Source: Prorocentrum cordatum
Taxonomy: Eukaryota > Sar > Dinophyceae > Prorocentrales > Prorocentraceae
Length of the DNA: 64,000 bases
Reading direction: 5' to 3'
NCBI GenBank assembly: GCA_963575745.1
Contig: CAUYUJ010014605.1
Coordinates: forward strand, 183,474 to 247,473
How positions within the stretch are numbered: position 1 is the first letter of the stretch; the number at the start of each line of letters is the position of its first letter. The position numbers and the translations under genes were made by a program. A model generated the notes under the pieces. That model did no database searches, was not told where the DNA came from, and saw only the letters and a list, made by a program, of their open reading frames with translations. This document shows, in pieces, positions 41,233 to 50,319 of the stretch.

Positions 41233-41325
41233 AGGAGGAGGAGGGGGAGGAGGAGGGGGAGGAGGAGGAGGAGGAGGAAGAGGAGGAGGAGGAGGAGGAG
41301 AGGGAGAGGGAGAGGGAGGAGACGA
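41233..41325. repeat. GGA microsatellite
   Basis: GGA triplets with GAGAGGGAGAGGGAG variants. Confidence 0.9.
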
Positions 41326-42129
41326 GCGTAGAGGGGGCAACGTCGTCACCAGCAACGGCTAGAGACCCCGTGGCCTCCTGCCCCTCTCGATGTTTCGCTT
41401 GCTGGCAGCGTCAGCATCGACGATGGAGGATGCACGCGCAGCGGCCGCGGCGGCAGACAACTCGGACGAGCTGAAAGAGGTGTTCAGATGGCAGGGAGAA
41501 GAGTGGCGGGACGCACAAGAGCGGAGACCCGCGCTGTCAATCGAGGCGACGTGGGGAGAGGGAGCGGGAAGGGGGCACGCAGCGGCAGAGGCAATAATCG
41601 CGAGCGAAGGGCCAGGCGAGGTGAGGTCAGCATCCTGCAGCATAGAAATAAGACAAGTGCAGAAGATGGTCCTGGAAGCTCTCAAGTGGGTGGGGACCGA
41701 CAGGAGGGAACAAGTGGGAGGGTGCGAAGGGGAGGTGGCGAGCGGGCGTCCTATCCCGCAAGGGGCCGACGGAGGAAGCGGCGCACGCGCGGAAGCAGGC
41801 GTCCAGGACGCAATCGGAATCCAGGAAGGGGCAGGGGCCCAGCACGGCGTGGGTGCCGTCGCCCCGCAGAACAGCGGGGGGTAGGTGGGAGAAATGTCGG
41901 TGGGGCCGGGGATATGGATGGAGACCGTGGCCGACCGCCCATCACCCCCGCCGCCGTCACAGTGGCCGAAGCCTCCGGAGATACTCGTCACAATTTCATC
42001 GAGACCTACCCGTATTCCACCCCAAACCGTTGCAACCGCTCTCGAGCGCGTCACCGACGTTCCCGCATAAATAGATGACGAGGGCGACGTTGGTCCGAGG
42101 GTTGACGCCAGAAGCTTCATTGCGCGGCG

Positions 42130-42435
42130 GCGTGGTGCCCGAACACGACAACGGGACTTGCGATCTAGCGCCATGGGCCAGCGGCCCATCGTCGAGGCTT
42201 CGGCAAAACGGCGACGGCGAGCCCGAACACGACAACGGGGCTTGCGATCTAACGCCCAACGCGGGGGACACCGCGGCGAATCCAGCTGGGGAAGGCGACG
42301 GCGAGCCCGAACACGACAACGGGACTTGCGATATAACGCCAATGCTAGCGCACGATGAGAACAGCGGCTTGCACCCAGCAAGTGGCGACGGTGAGCCCGA
42401 CGCCCACGACGGGACTTGCGTTCTAACTGTGCGCG
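42130..42435. repeat. Tandem repeat of about 80 bp, four copies
   Basis: CGGCGAGCCCGAACACGAC followed by GGGACTTGCGAT recurs at about 42144, 42215, 42297 and (diverged) 42388. The plus strand encodes a clean GDGEPEHDNGTCDLTP-type peptide repeat and the minus strand an Arg/Cys-rich one. It lies where the tail of R3 would be. Confidence 0.75.
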
Positions 42436-42639
42436 TCGACGCAGGGGCTGGAGTATGAGCTTGACACCTGTAGGGCACTGAACGGGGCAATCTGAGGGCG
42501 CCCCAAACTCCTGGTCGGCACGGCAAAGACAACGCTGGAAAGCTCGCAGAATAAGGCGACGTGCGAACCGACGACGACGATCCCGCAGACGCTCCACCCC
42601 CAAGGCCCTCAGTCGGAACTGGTCGGGACAGGTCGCCGC

Positions 42640-43270
42640 CAGGTGCATCATTCTCCGGGCCCGAGGAGCTGGGGGTCGGAAGTCGTGCTGGGGTCGGACG
42701 TAGAACGAATATCATGGACTCGAGTGGAGCCGATGAGTACCCTCGACGGTGGGTTCCACTTTTGCAGCGCCCGCGCAGGGCGCGAGAGACGCAGCGACCG
42801 CGCAGCGGCAACCGTGAGCGAGGAAAGAGTCCCGGGGACTACTGTGCCGCGGCGTTCCCTGGTCAAGTTGAAGATCTGATAGGCAACGAACATCTCCTCA
42901 GACCTCTCGGGCTCGGGTTCCGCGAGGCCCAAGCGAGCTGGAAGAGTGGCGGGGGCCGACGGAACTGCGGCGCAACGGAGCCGCGGGCACGCGAGGTGTG
43001 CAAGCCGATCAGGTCGGCTGCGTCCGTGGCAGCATCGCAGATGACCGTCTGGGTGCACAATGAGTGCTGACGTCAGCCAACCGTTGGTCCTCCTCCTGAT
43101 TGCAGCCATGGCCCAGCTTTGTAGGGGGGGCCGCATTAGCTCGCGAATCTTCTCCCAGTGGGCACGATCCAGGAAGGGCCCTCTGTCGCTGGGCACTCGA
43201 CTGAAGTAACGCACGGTGGTTCGGCTCAGCGCCCGCTCAGCAGTGAGAAGGCCCGAATGTGGCGGCAATG
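42640..43270 (-). pseudogene. C-terminal Cys/His region of retroelement R3
   Basis: Contains TNGWLTSALIVHPDGHLRCC and PDRLAHLACPRL, a C-C ... H-x2-C arrangement. As I recall them, dinoflagellate elements of this type end with such a finger followed by a helical MFVAYQIFN-like stretch, which is also present. The frame is open for about 200 codons. Confidence 0.5.
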
Positions 43271-43417
43271 GCTCGTCGAGGCCGAGAGCGTCGATCAGAG
43301 CAGGACAGCACGCCGGCGCGGGATGATCGAGCGGCAGCCGTCCACCCGCCCGAGGAGGGAAAGAGCGCGCCGTCGAGGTTCTCGACGAACGCAGGCGCCT
43401 TCCAGAAACTGGGGCAC

Positions 43418-44770
43418 CTACGCGTCCGCACGGTGGCGGAGGAGCGGGGCGTCGCCAAAATGTCCGTCGGCGACTTCCTGCCGCCAGCCGATCGCCTCAG
43501 CCTTCATCAAGTCGAGGCGGGGCGGGAAGCCACAGAAGGTGATGGCAGCAGCTCGGAGCAGCGCAGCAGCAGCATGGGCGGCCCACGAGGGCAGCCGGGG
43601 CCCGCCCCATTCCTGAAGTTCAGTGGCAGCTTCATTGCTGGCCATGCCGATCGGGCATCTGAGGACCTGCGAGGCGGCGCCTCTCTCGAACGCGAGGAAG
43701 GCGGGCGGCATTGGAACAAACTGAGAAACAAAAGAAAAAACATAATGAACTCGGGCACGGCGCAGTGTGGAATTGACGCTACTCGCCGCGCCCGCGCGGC
43801 TGAGCACGCGACTTCTTGTGCGAACTTTGGCGATAGGTTCACGCCAGCACCGCTCAACAGTGGCGCGTGGTCCAAGCCAGATGCCAAGATACAACAGACA
43901 GCCTTCAATGACGACCTCAGCCCATTCGGGAACGCATCGGCCCAGGAGACCCCGAACCTCGCCTCGAAGAGCCTCGGAGATCGAGCCCGCGAGAGGAATC
44001 GCAGTGCACTTACTAATCTTAATCGAGAGCCCCGCAACCAGCTTCATTGTCTGGAGGGCCGCAAAGACAATCTGGAAAACAAAAAAACAACTCAAACAAG
44101 ACCACTCTCAAATCGTCAGCACGCGCTCGTCTGGGCCCCTGATCCACGCGCTCGAGGTTCGTTTTCAGGCCCTGGAGCATCGGGGGCAGAAGCAAAAGCA
44201 CGCAAGGGGGCCCGAATGGCCGCACCCTTGAATGGCCCCAGATCTCAGCCAGAAGACTTCCGCCAGAGTGCCCCCCCCGGCAATAACCCCTTGGGCGGCT
44301 TCACGCAGGAACCTGATAAAAGGAGAGGGGCGCCTCGCAGAACCCCAGGGTGCCCAGGGGCTGAATGAGGCAGGGCTGGAAGAGGCCGGGGGAAACCTGG
44401 CCGCAGTCAAAGCCAAGGAGAATCGGGGACTCGCTTCGCGCGAGTGGGCGCTGAAAGGCTGCCCGCCCCAGGGCGTCGAGTTCATGAATGTCGCGTCTAT
44501 TTTTACGTCCTGGAATAAAGCCGCGCTGGGGGGGCAGGGCCGCGAAGTCCACAACTGGTTTCAGAATCGTATTCACGGCCGAAATCAGAATCTTCTTCAT
44601 GTCAGCATTGCGAAGACCCATTAGCCTAACCCGATCAGGGGACCTCTCGCAGGGCCAACCAGCAGTGTCAGAGGCCTCGGAGCCCTTGGGGGGAGGAAAC
44701 CTGCAGGGCGACACCGGCAGCGTCGAGTAGCGCCTGCCCTTGACAAAACCAGCTGAACATCGAGGCAAGC
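43418..44770 (-). pseudogene. Reverse transcriptase core of retroelement R3
   Basis: Motifs in order from high to low coordinates: RLMGLRNADMKKILISA, QRGFIPGRKNRRDI, LLGFDCGQVS (first catalytic Asp, about 44400), IQGCGHSGPL in a second frame, RARADDLRVVLF (the ADD catalytic pair, about 44112-44130) in a third, and GLSIKISKCTAIPL after it. All canonical RT blocks of non-LTR elements are present, but three frames are needed to read them. Catalytic aspartates are intact. Confidence 0.8.
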
Positions 44771-45435
44771 ATGTGGGGGCCGGAGTCTACCGCAGCCCAC
44801 GCGGCAGACGGCAACCCGCCCACCCCAGGGGTCGAGTGTTTAGCCCTCCTGGCGACTTTCTCGAATAGCGGGGCCAGCGGAACGGCGACCTGGAGATCCT
44901 GCGCAGACTTCAGAAAGCGACCGAGATGTGCTTGCGCCGCTGATTCAGCGGGGGGCTTCGCCGAGAAGACAGGTTCCCAGTGGCCGCGCAATGTGCGATG
45001 TCGGCCTTCAGGGGGCGAGGCAGGCCCGCCCGGGCCAGCAACAGACGCGAGCGCCAGGCGCCTCGAGAACGGGGCCCGGATAGCAGCCTTTCTTGCCATT
45101 GCACGTAATAGCGATGACGAGCAATAATCCCTGGGGGCAGACGCGGGGGATGATGGGGCAGCCGCAGCAGCAGCAATCTCTTCTTTCTCCATGCTAGCTT
45201 TGTGTGCCCCTTCAGTCCACAGCTGAAAAGTGGGCGCATGTCGTAACGCCACAGAACGACCGTCGACCAATAGAGCGTCTTGTGCGCGTACTGAGGTGTC
45301 GAGAAGGTCACTGAGCGAGCCGGACGCCAAGTCCATCAATTGAGGACGGTCGCCGTGCACTTCTTGCAGTCCCACAGTACTGCTACCAGTAACGCAGCGT
45401 CTAAGGTAACACAACTTCTTCTGGCCGTTCGACAC
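44770..45435 (-). pseudogene. Endonuclease start fused to RT N-terminus, R3
   Basis: One frame reads STVGLQEVHGDRPQLMD (the QE motif of AP-type endonucleases), then about 90 residues of unrelated sequence, then GHWEPVFSAKPPAESAAQAH and KHSTPGVGGLPSAAW, the region just before the RT fingers. A complete endonuclease needs about 230 residues, so most of it has been lost. Confidence 0.6.
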
Positions 45436-45529
45436 GCCGCATTGCAGCAGGCACCCAGCGTTCCAGGTAGTGAAATGCTACAGACCGCGCCGCCAACAGT
45501 CGCAGGCAGCGGGTAGAGGCCCGCGAAGC

Positions 45530-47099
45530 CGTCAAAGACACCACTGCGTCTGGGCCGCTGGAGTGGAAAAAGACGAGATGGCTTCGGCGAGAGGAAGGCG
45601 CTCAAGACCAAGCGCCGTGATGCCCATGTCGTTCCAATGGACCGTGGAGGGCTCGTCGCCAGGGTGGGCCTCGACCTTGAGGACGTCATTGAAATCCGCC
45701 CTGTCGGCGCCTCTCTCGCCGTCGATGAACCAGCATTCCTGGGGGAAGGCGCCGCTGAAGACGCCGCGGATCCAACGAGGGAATATCTCGGTGCGGACTT
45801 GCTTGGGGCTCTTGTCAGGGCCGAGGTGAAGACGGGCAGGGCCAGCTCCGTGGACCGCGCAACGGCATTCCCCTCGCTGGCCGCCCTTCCGCTGGCACCC
45901 CAGGACAGCCTGGACTTTGCGGGGGGCCGCGCCGAGGGCGCCTTTGAACGCGATCGAGAACTTCTTGGCAGGGAGGGGGGTGGGGGCGCGGATGTCGCAG
46001 CCATCCACTCAGAAGTTGAGCTCAGCGAGGAAGACGCCGATCCCGTCACGCACGCCCTGCAGCCCAACCTACTTCGTCACCACCACAACAACGTGGGGGG
46101 GATCAGTCTCACGATCAAAGCCAAGGGAGACGAAGGGCTTCGCCGGAGAGGCTTGGTATGCTTTTGCATCGCCCAACTTGTTTGCGGATGTCTGAGGTAT
46201 TTTTTGCATAGCGATGATCTTCCGCTCGTGCGCACCCAAGGTAAGCTCCGACTCCGACACGCGCTTGGTGAGCGCATCCCGCTGCATCTGGAATCTTCTG
46301 GCGGGCGGGTCGAGCTGCGGGCGAATCGCGGAGATCATTTTCTGGTCGACAACCTGGACATGCCCCGAAACTTGCTGGCGAAGCACATCCAGGGTCTTGA
46401 GAATCGGGTCGCTGGCGGCTCGCAGGGACGAGGTGACAGCGGCTTTGGCCATGTCACCGAAGGAGCCGCGCAGGGTGGCGGAACGACCCTCGACGTCAGC
46501 ACGATAGTAGTGGATGTTGAAATCGGGAGAGTCCCCCAGGCCGTCATCCGCGCCAATGTGGTGCACTGGAGGCTCGGCATGAACAGGCTGTGCAGCGCGG
46601 GCAGGGGCATCGCCACAAGGAGGAAGCTGAACAGCAACTTGGGCCCGCGGGCCGGGAAGGGTGACGTCCACTTCATCTGGGAGGGTGGGGAGGATGGCGT
46701 CCGCCTCCAGGATGCTTGCCTGTAGGGACTGGCCTCCAGCGGACGCCGCCGTCCAGGCAGCAGGGGCGCCAGGGCCCGATCCACGATGAGAAGCAGGAGC
46801 AGGCGGGCGACGATCTGCATCAGGCCGAACATCCCAGCCACTAGAGCGTTTGTGCCTTCCTGGGCGATGTGGTTCCGATGTCTTGGGGCGCAAGCGGCCA
46901 CGACGTTCAACGTCCACTGCACTGTTGCCACTGCGAGAGATACAGCGAGCAGGCGAGGCACTGCGGCTGCCATCAGACATCTGGGAGGCGGGATACTGGG
47001 AAGGCGGTGGAGCTCTGGATGAAAGGGATGTCGAGCGCAAGCGCTCTGGCACTGCCGCGGGCTAGCGATATCCGCTTGCCTCCCAGGGGGAACATGCAT
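45530..47099 (-). pseudogene. ORF1-like region of retroelement R3
   Basis: A coiled coil (about 46480-46180, KTLDVLRQQVSGHVQVVDQK) is followed by LGFDRETDPPHVVVVVTK and a TAG. After a further TGA the track goes on with KKFSIAFKGALGAAPRKV and LHLGPDKSPKQVRTEIF, which read like an RRM-type RNA-binding module of retroelement ORF1 proteins. The two stop codons lie in one otherwise consistent frame. Confidence 0.6.
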
Positions 47100-47121
47100 C
47101 TTAAGCCAACATGGCTACGGA
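47100..47121 (-). other. Spliced-leader relic at 5' end of R3
   Basis: Minus strand reads TCC then GTAGCCATGTTGGCTTAAG and at once ATG. This matches the 22-nt dinoflagellate spliced leader at 20 of 22 positions. Upstream it abuts a GGA microsatellite (plus-strand 47122-47165), as at 17.04 kb. Confidence 0.85.
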
Positions 47122-47165
47122 GGAGGAGGAGGAGCAGGAGGAGGAGGAGGAGGAGGAGGCGCTCC
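47122..47165. repeat. GGA microsatellite
   Basis: Short GGA/GCA tract upstream of R3. Confidence 0.85.
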
Positions 47166-47281
47166 GAGAGCGCCCTGGAGCGGATGTGTCCTCGCCCTGG
47201 CCCTGGCCGATGGAGGCCCCCCGAGGGCCTCCATCGCTCCGCCCGTGCCCCAGTTGTTCCGATGGGTGAAGCCTGGCTCTG

Positions 47282-47407
47282 GCCATCGCTCGGGCGTCCA
47301 TGCCCCGGGTTGTTGTTCGGTGTCGTGCATTGTCTCTGCTGCGGGGTGATCCAGGATGCTCCCTGAGAACCCCCGCCGAGAAAGAGTGCACACGTCCGAG
47401 CGATACC
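47282..47407. mobile_element. Family M7 MITE (divergent)
   Basis: GCCATCGCTCGGGCGTCC left, GCACACGTCCGAGCGATACC right. 47408-47618 has no recognised gene. Confidence 0.75.
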
Positions 47408-47618
47408 AAGGGCTCTCCCCGCGACAAAGGTAGTGCAGGCCGGCCACGGGTGGCCTGCCGCCCTGAGCGCCCGCGACGGCGCCGCCGCCGCGTCGGCGCG
47501 GTACCTGCAGTGCTGGGCTCGAGGGTCGCTTGGCCAACGGCTGCATCAGCGCAACGCGGAGCGCGACTGGCCACACAGCCGAGGTCTCGGTTGGTTCGAG
47601 GCATGGCCCTCGAATGAG

Positions 47619-47820
47619 CAGGGACCGACCATCCCAGCACGCCTGTAGGCCTACCACGACTTGCTCTGAGACCAAAATGACAGAATAACAAAAGCATTGT
47701 TCTCAGAACCTAAAGCACATGTGCTAAAATCAAACAGTTCCAGCAATTGGTGAAAACCACCAGGAGGTCGTTAGAACACTCTTTGGTGGGCCCATAGGCA
47801 AGCCAGGACGGTTCGCCACT
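47619..47820. mobile_element. Family M8 MITE
   Basis: AGCAGGGACCGACCATCCCA left; ACTCTTTGGTGGGCCCATAG then GCAAGCCAGGACGGTTCGCC right; collinear with 39988-40205. Confidence 0.7.
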
Positions 47821-47833
47821 GATCCACTCAAGA

Positions 47834-48040
47834 CTCATGTTGCTCCCATCGTAGTTAAGGACCACATCCCAACAATAATTTCGAGCACCCAGAAAAGTGT
47901 CGAACGAGTGTCGAAACAGTGTCGGACGAGTGTCTCCCAGGACCCGACGCGTGAAATCCCCCTCGAGTTTCGGTCCTCTTCTGAGATGCTCGAAATTATT
48001 TCTTGTTGTCAAGGCTAAAATCGATTGGAGCATAATAACT
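47834..48040. mobile_element. Family M9 element, about 205 bp
   Basis: CTCATGTTGCTCCCATCG left and GATTGGAGCATAATAACTC right form imperfect inverted ends; inner GTGTCGAACGAGTGTCGAAA repeats. It directly follows an M8 copy. Confidence 0.75.
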
Positions 48041-48049
48041 CAAGTCGGG

Positions 48050-48280
48050 GATCTTCTGACCTGGGTCAATCCAGACCCGGGTCAGCAGGAAACCGAAAAA
48101 CTGCAATGCAGGGGAAAAAACTGCAACGCAGGTCTCGCAAACCCGGGTCAGCCAATATGCGCGGCCGCCCCGCGGCCACGAGCGGCTCGCTAACCCGGGT
48201 CAGCCAGAATGGGTCTTCGCAGGATCCTGCAGGATCCGGTGCCCTGGCTGACCCCCGTTTGCATTGACCCCCGTCTCAAG
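48050..48280. repeat. CCCGGGTCAGC-word cluster
   Basis: CCCGGGTCAGC occurs at about 48076, 48152 and 48198, and the inverted GGCTGACCCCCGTTTGCA at 48246. CTGCAATGCAGG and CTGCAACGCAGG are a tandem pair of small palindromes. Confidence 0.6.
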
Positions 48281-48639
48281 GCTCCCGATCAAGACTTCTC
48301 GACCCTTGCCCGGGGGCAAACTCCGCACCCCAGAACGCCCCCAGGGCCTGCAACAGGACCGGCCTCCGCGGGGGCCCCGAGCACGCAGCAGACTGGGCAG
48401 CCTCTGCGCTCGCCGACGCTCGGACGTCCATTCTCCAAGGGCTCCCAACTTCGCGCTTCGCGCTGCAGGAAACGCGAATAACTTCGCGCTCTCGCGCCGC
48501 CTCCCAAGGGAGAAGAAGAGGATGAGGAGGAATCGCAGCCGAACCGCGAAACGCGGAGCGCGAATAACTTCGCGCCCTCGAGGGCGCCCTTGCTCCTTGC
48601 TAACAATACCCCCCAAATGGGCAAAAATGGTAAAACAAA

Positions 48640-48802
48640 ATCGTCCCGTTATTTGTTTTACTGTTGTTGAATATCCCCCCTGTAGAGGGACAGGCCCGAT
48701 TTGAGGCTATTTTCGGCTTCGCGCGCGCATTTTTCCCGAGATGACCTCAACTGCTCCTCGATGGTCCTTGCCGAGAAGAACTGCACACGTCCGAGCGATG
48801 CC
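48640..48802. mobile_element. M6 right end followed by M7 right half
   Basis: GTTGAATATCCCCCCTGTAG then GGGACAGGCCCGAT matches the M6 right end; GCTCCTCGATGGTCC to CACACGTCCGAGCGATGCC at 48750-48802 matches the M7 right half. 48281-48640 and 48803-49020 have no recognised gene. Confidence 0.55.
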
Positions 48803-49019
48803 AAGCACAGTGCGACCAGATCAGACGGCTGCGCGGTACGGACGCAAAGTCCGTGGACGCTCAGATCGCAGGCGGAGTTGGAGGCCCATGGTCAGGATGG
48901 CCTGGTCGGGATCGGCGCTGCCCCCCCCTCCCTGGCGAGCGGAGCGCGCCTGGGGCGGCGACGGAGACGACGCCAGGGGGACCCCCAGCGACGATCCAGA
49001 AAATATGCGCGGGTGCGCC

Positions 49020-49500
49020 TCGCACGCCACCTCCTCCTCCTCCAACCTCTCCGCTCCTCTCCCTCCCCTTCTCCGTCCGCCGCATCCCCCCCTTTCCATC
49101 CCTCTCATCCTCCGCCGCCATGCTGTTCCGCCTGTTCCTCCGCCCCCGCCCCCCTCCGTCCTCCAAGTCCCCCCCCCGATCCGATGTCCCCTGAGCTCCT
49201 TTCTTTCCTTGGCCGCCGGTGGGAAGCAGTAGGTGGAACAAAGAGAGGTAGGAAGGCGTACGCCGTAGATTCGGTGTGGGCCCGCCCAGAGAATGAGAAA
49301 ACAAGTAATTAGGTGGAACATGAAATGGGAAGGCCCTTGAAGCAGGCTGGAATATGGAAACCCAAAATACCTACCTGCTTTCAACGAGCGCCGTGTCACC
49401 TCCTCCTCCTCCTACTCCTCCTCCTCGACGCTTCGCTTCTCCTCCCACTGCCTGTCGCCGTCTCCTCCCCCTTACCCCCACCCTCCCCCTCCTCCGAGCC
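49020..49500. repeat. CCT-rich tracts in the 3' flank of the cryptochrome gene
   Basis: CTCCTC tracts at 49025-49195 and 49395-49495 with ordinary sequence between. They lie 200-680 bp beyond the inferred stop codon. Confidence 0.7.
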
Positions 49501-49701
49501 GCAGGGCGTTCAGGACGTGGCTTCTGTTGAGTCGTGCGCTCGGCGGTGCCGACAGAACGCTGAAGGGAGCAACGCCATGCAAAGCAAACGATTGCAGAAA
49601 ATTGCCCGCGAGGAGCATACGGCGTGCAATGGGTCCTGGATAGTGGCAGCATTCAATGCAACAACTACACTGGGCAGACTAACAATGATGCCTCAAACGC
49701 G

Positions 49702-50319
49702 TCAAACCTCATCCGAATGCCGCAAGAAATCACCCATCACAATCGACAGATGATCATGAAGCTGACGCCGTTGCTGATGTCGTGGCTTGTCTGCCGTCTG
49801 TTTAGTCAAGAACTCTTCGGTGTTTTGCCGGAAATCATCTCGAGTTATGAGTGTCACCCAGTGACCGGGCCGCGCTTCGAACCATTCGTTTCCTCCTTTT
49901 GCAATCATCTGGCGATGTGCATTGCGAACCCTCAACACCTCTCGAGTGTGTTCACGCCTGGCTTTGTCTAAATCCAATATTGCGCGCTCGCAATACGTAA
50001 TGTTGAAAAGAACGTTAGCTCCCAAAAGTAATCGGTTTGGCGCCTCCCATGGGCAGTGTATGTACTCTGCTGGCAAGTGGGCCAACTCTGGCAACCATCG
50101 CCGAACGTAGTCGCCGCCTGGGTCGCAACTCTTTGCCGCGAAGACAGGGTGCATGACGAAATTCCACTGGTCCAAGCCACTATGACCGCCGTTTTGCCAC
50201 ATAAAAGCATTGATCGCCACGTCGGCATCGACTAACGTGTAATCGAACCACTCGAAGCCTTTCTTCCAACTGATGTCTAAGAACTCGATAAGAAACTGTG
50301 CGCACACGTGCCGTATATA
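49702..50319 (-). CDS. Cryptochrome gene exon 3 (C-terminal FAD domain)
   Basis: Starts with YIRHVCAQFL, which continues the GWMPN of exon 2 without gap when compared with the family pattern GW(M/L)HN-R-R. Holds DADVAINAFMWQNGG, SGLDQWNFVMHP and YVRRWLPEL, then an Arg/Gln-rich tail and TGA at 49702. The exon start can shift by up to three bases because both intron ends share ATT. Confidence 0.85.
   Translation of the reverse strand, partial: YIRHVCAQFLIEFLDISWKKGFEWFDYTLVDADVAINAFMWQNGGHSGLDQWNFVMHPVFAAKSCDPGGDYVRRWLPELAHLPAEYIHCPWEAPNRLLLGANVLFNITYCERAILDLDKARREHTREVLRVRNAHRQMIAKGGNEWFEARPGHWVTLITRDDFRQNTEEFLTKQTADKPRHQQRRQLHDHLSIVMGDFLRHSDEV

Larger units (their letters stand above)
41390..47099 (-). 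mobile_element. Decayed non-LTR retroelement R3
   Basis: Read on the minus strand: a spliced-leader relic joined to ATG at 47099, an ORF1-like region with coiled coil, an RRM-like segment, the opening motif of an AP endonuclease, a reverse transcriptase and a Cys/His tail. Frame changes and in-frame stops (TAG at 46069, TGA at 46009) show decay. The endonuclease is nearly all deleted: only about 350 bp separate its first motif from the RT N-terminus. The RT differs clearly from that of R1, so these are two families. The 3' limit is a guess; a tandem repeat occupies 42130-42430. Confidence 0.75.

Noticed and set aside
49313-49753. 147-codon plus-strand frame with a hydrophobic start, like a signal peptide
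   Set aside because: The hydrophobic stretch is a CCT microsatellite (poly-Leu) and the rest overlaps the 3' end of cryptochrome exon 3 on the opposite strand.
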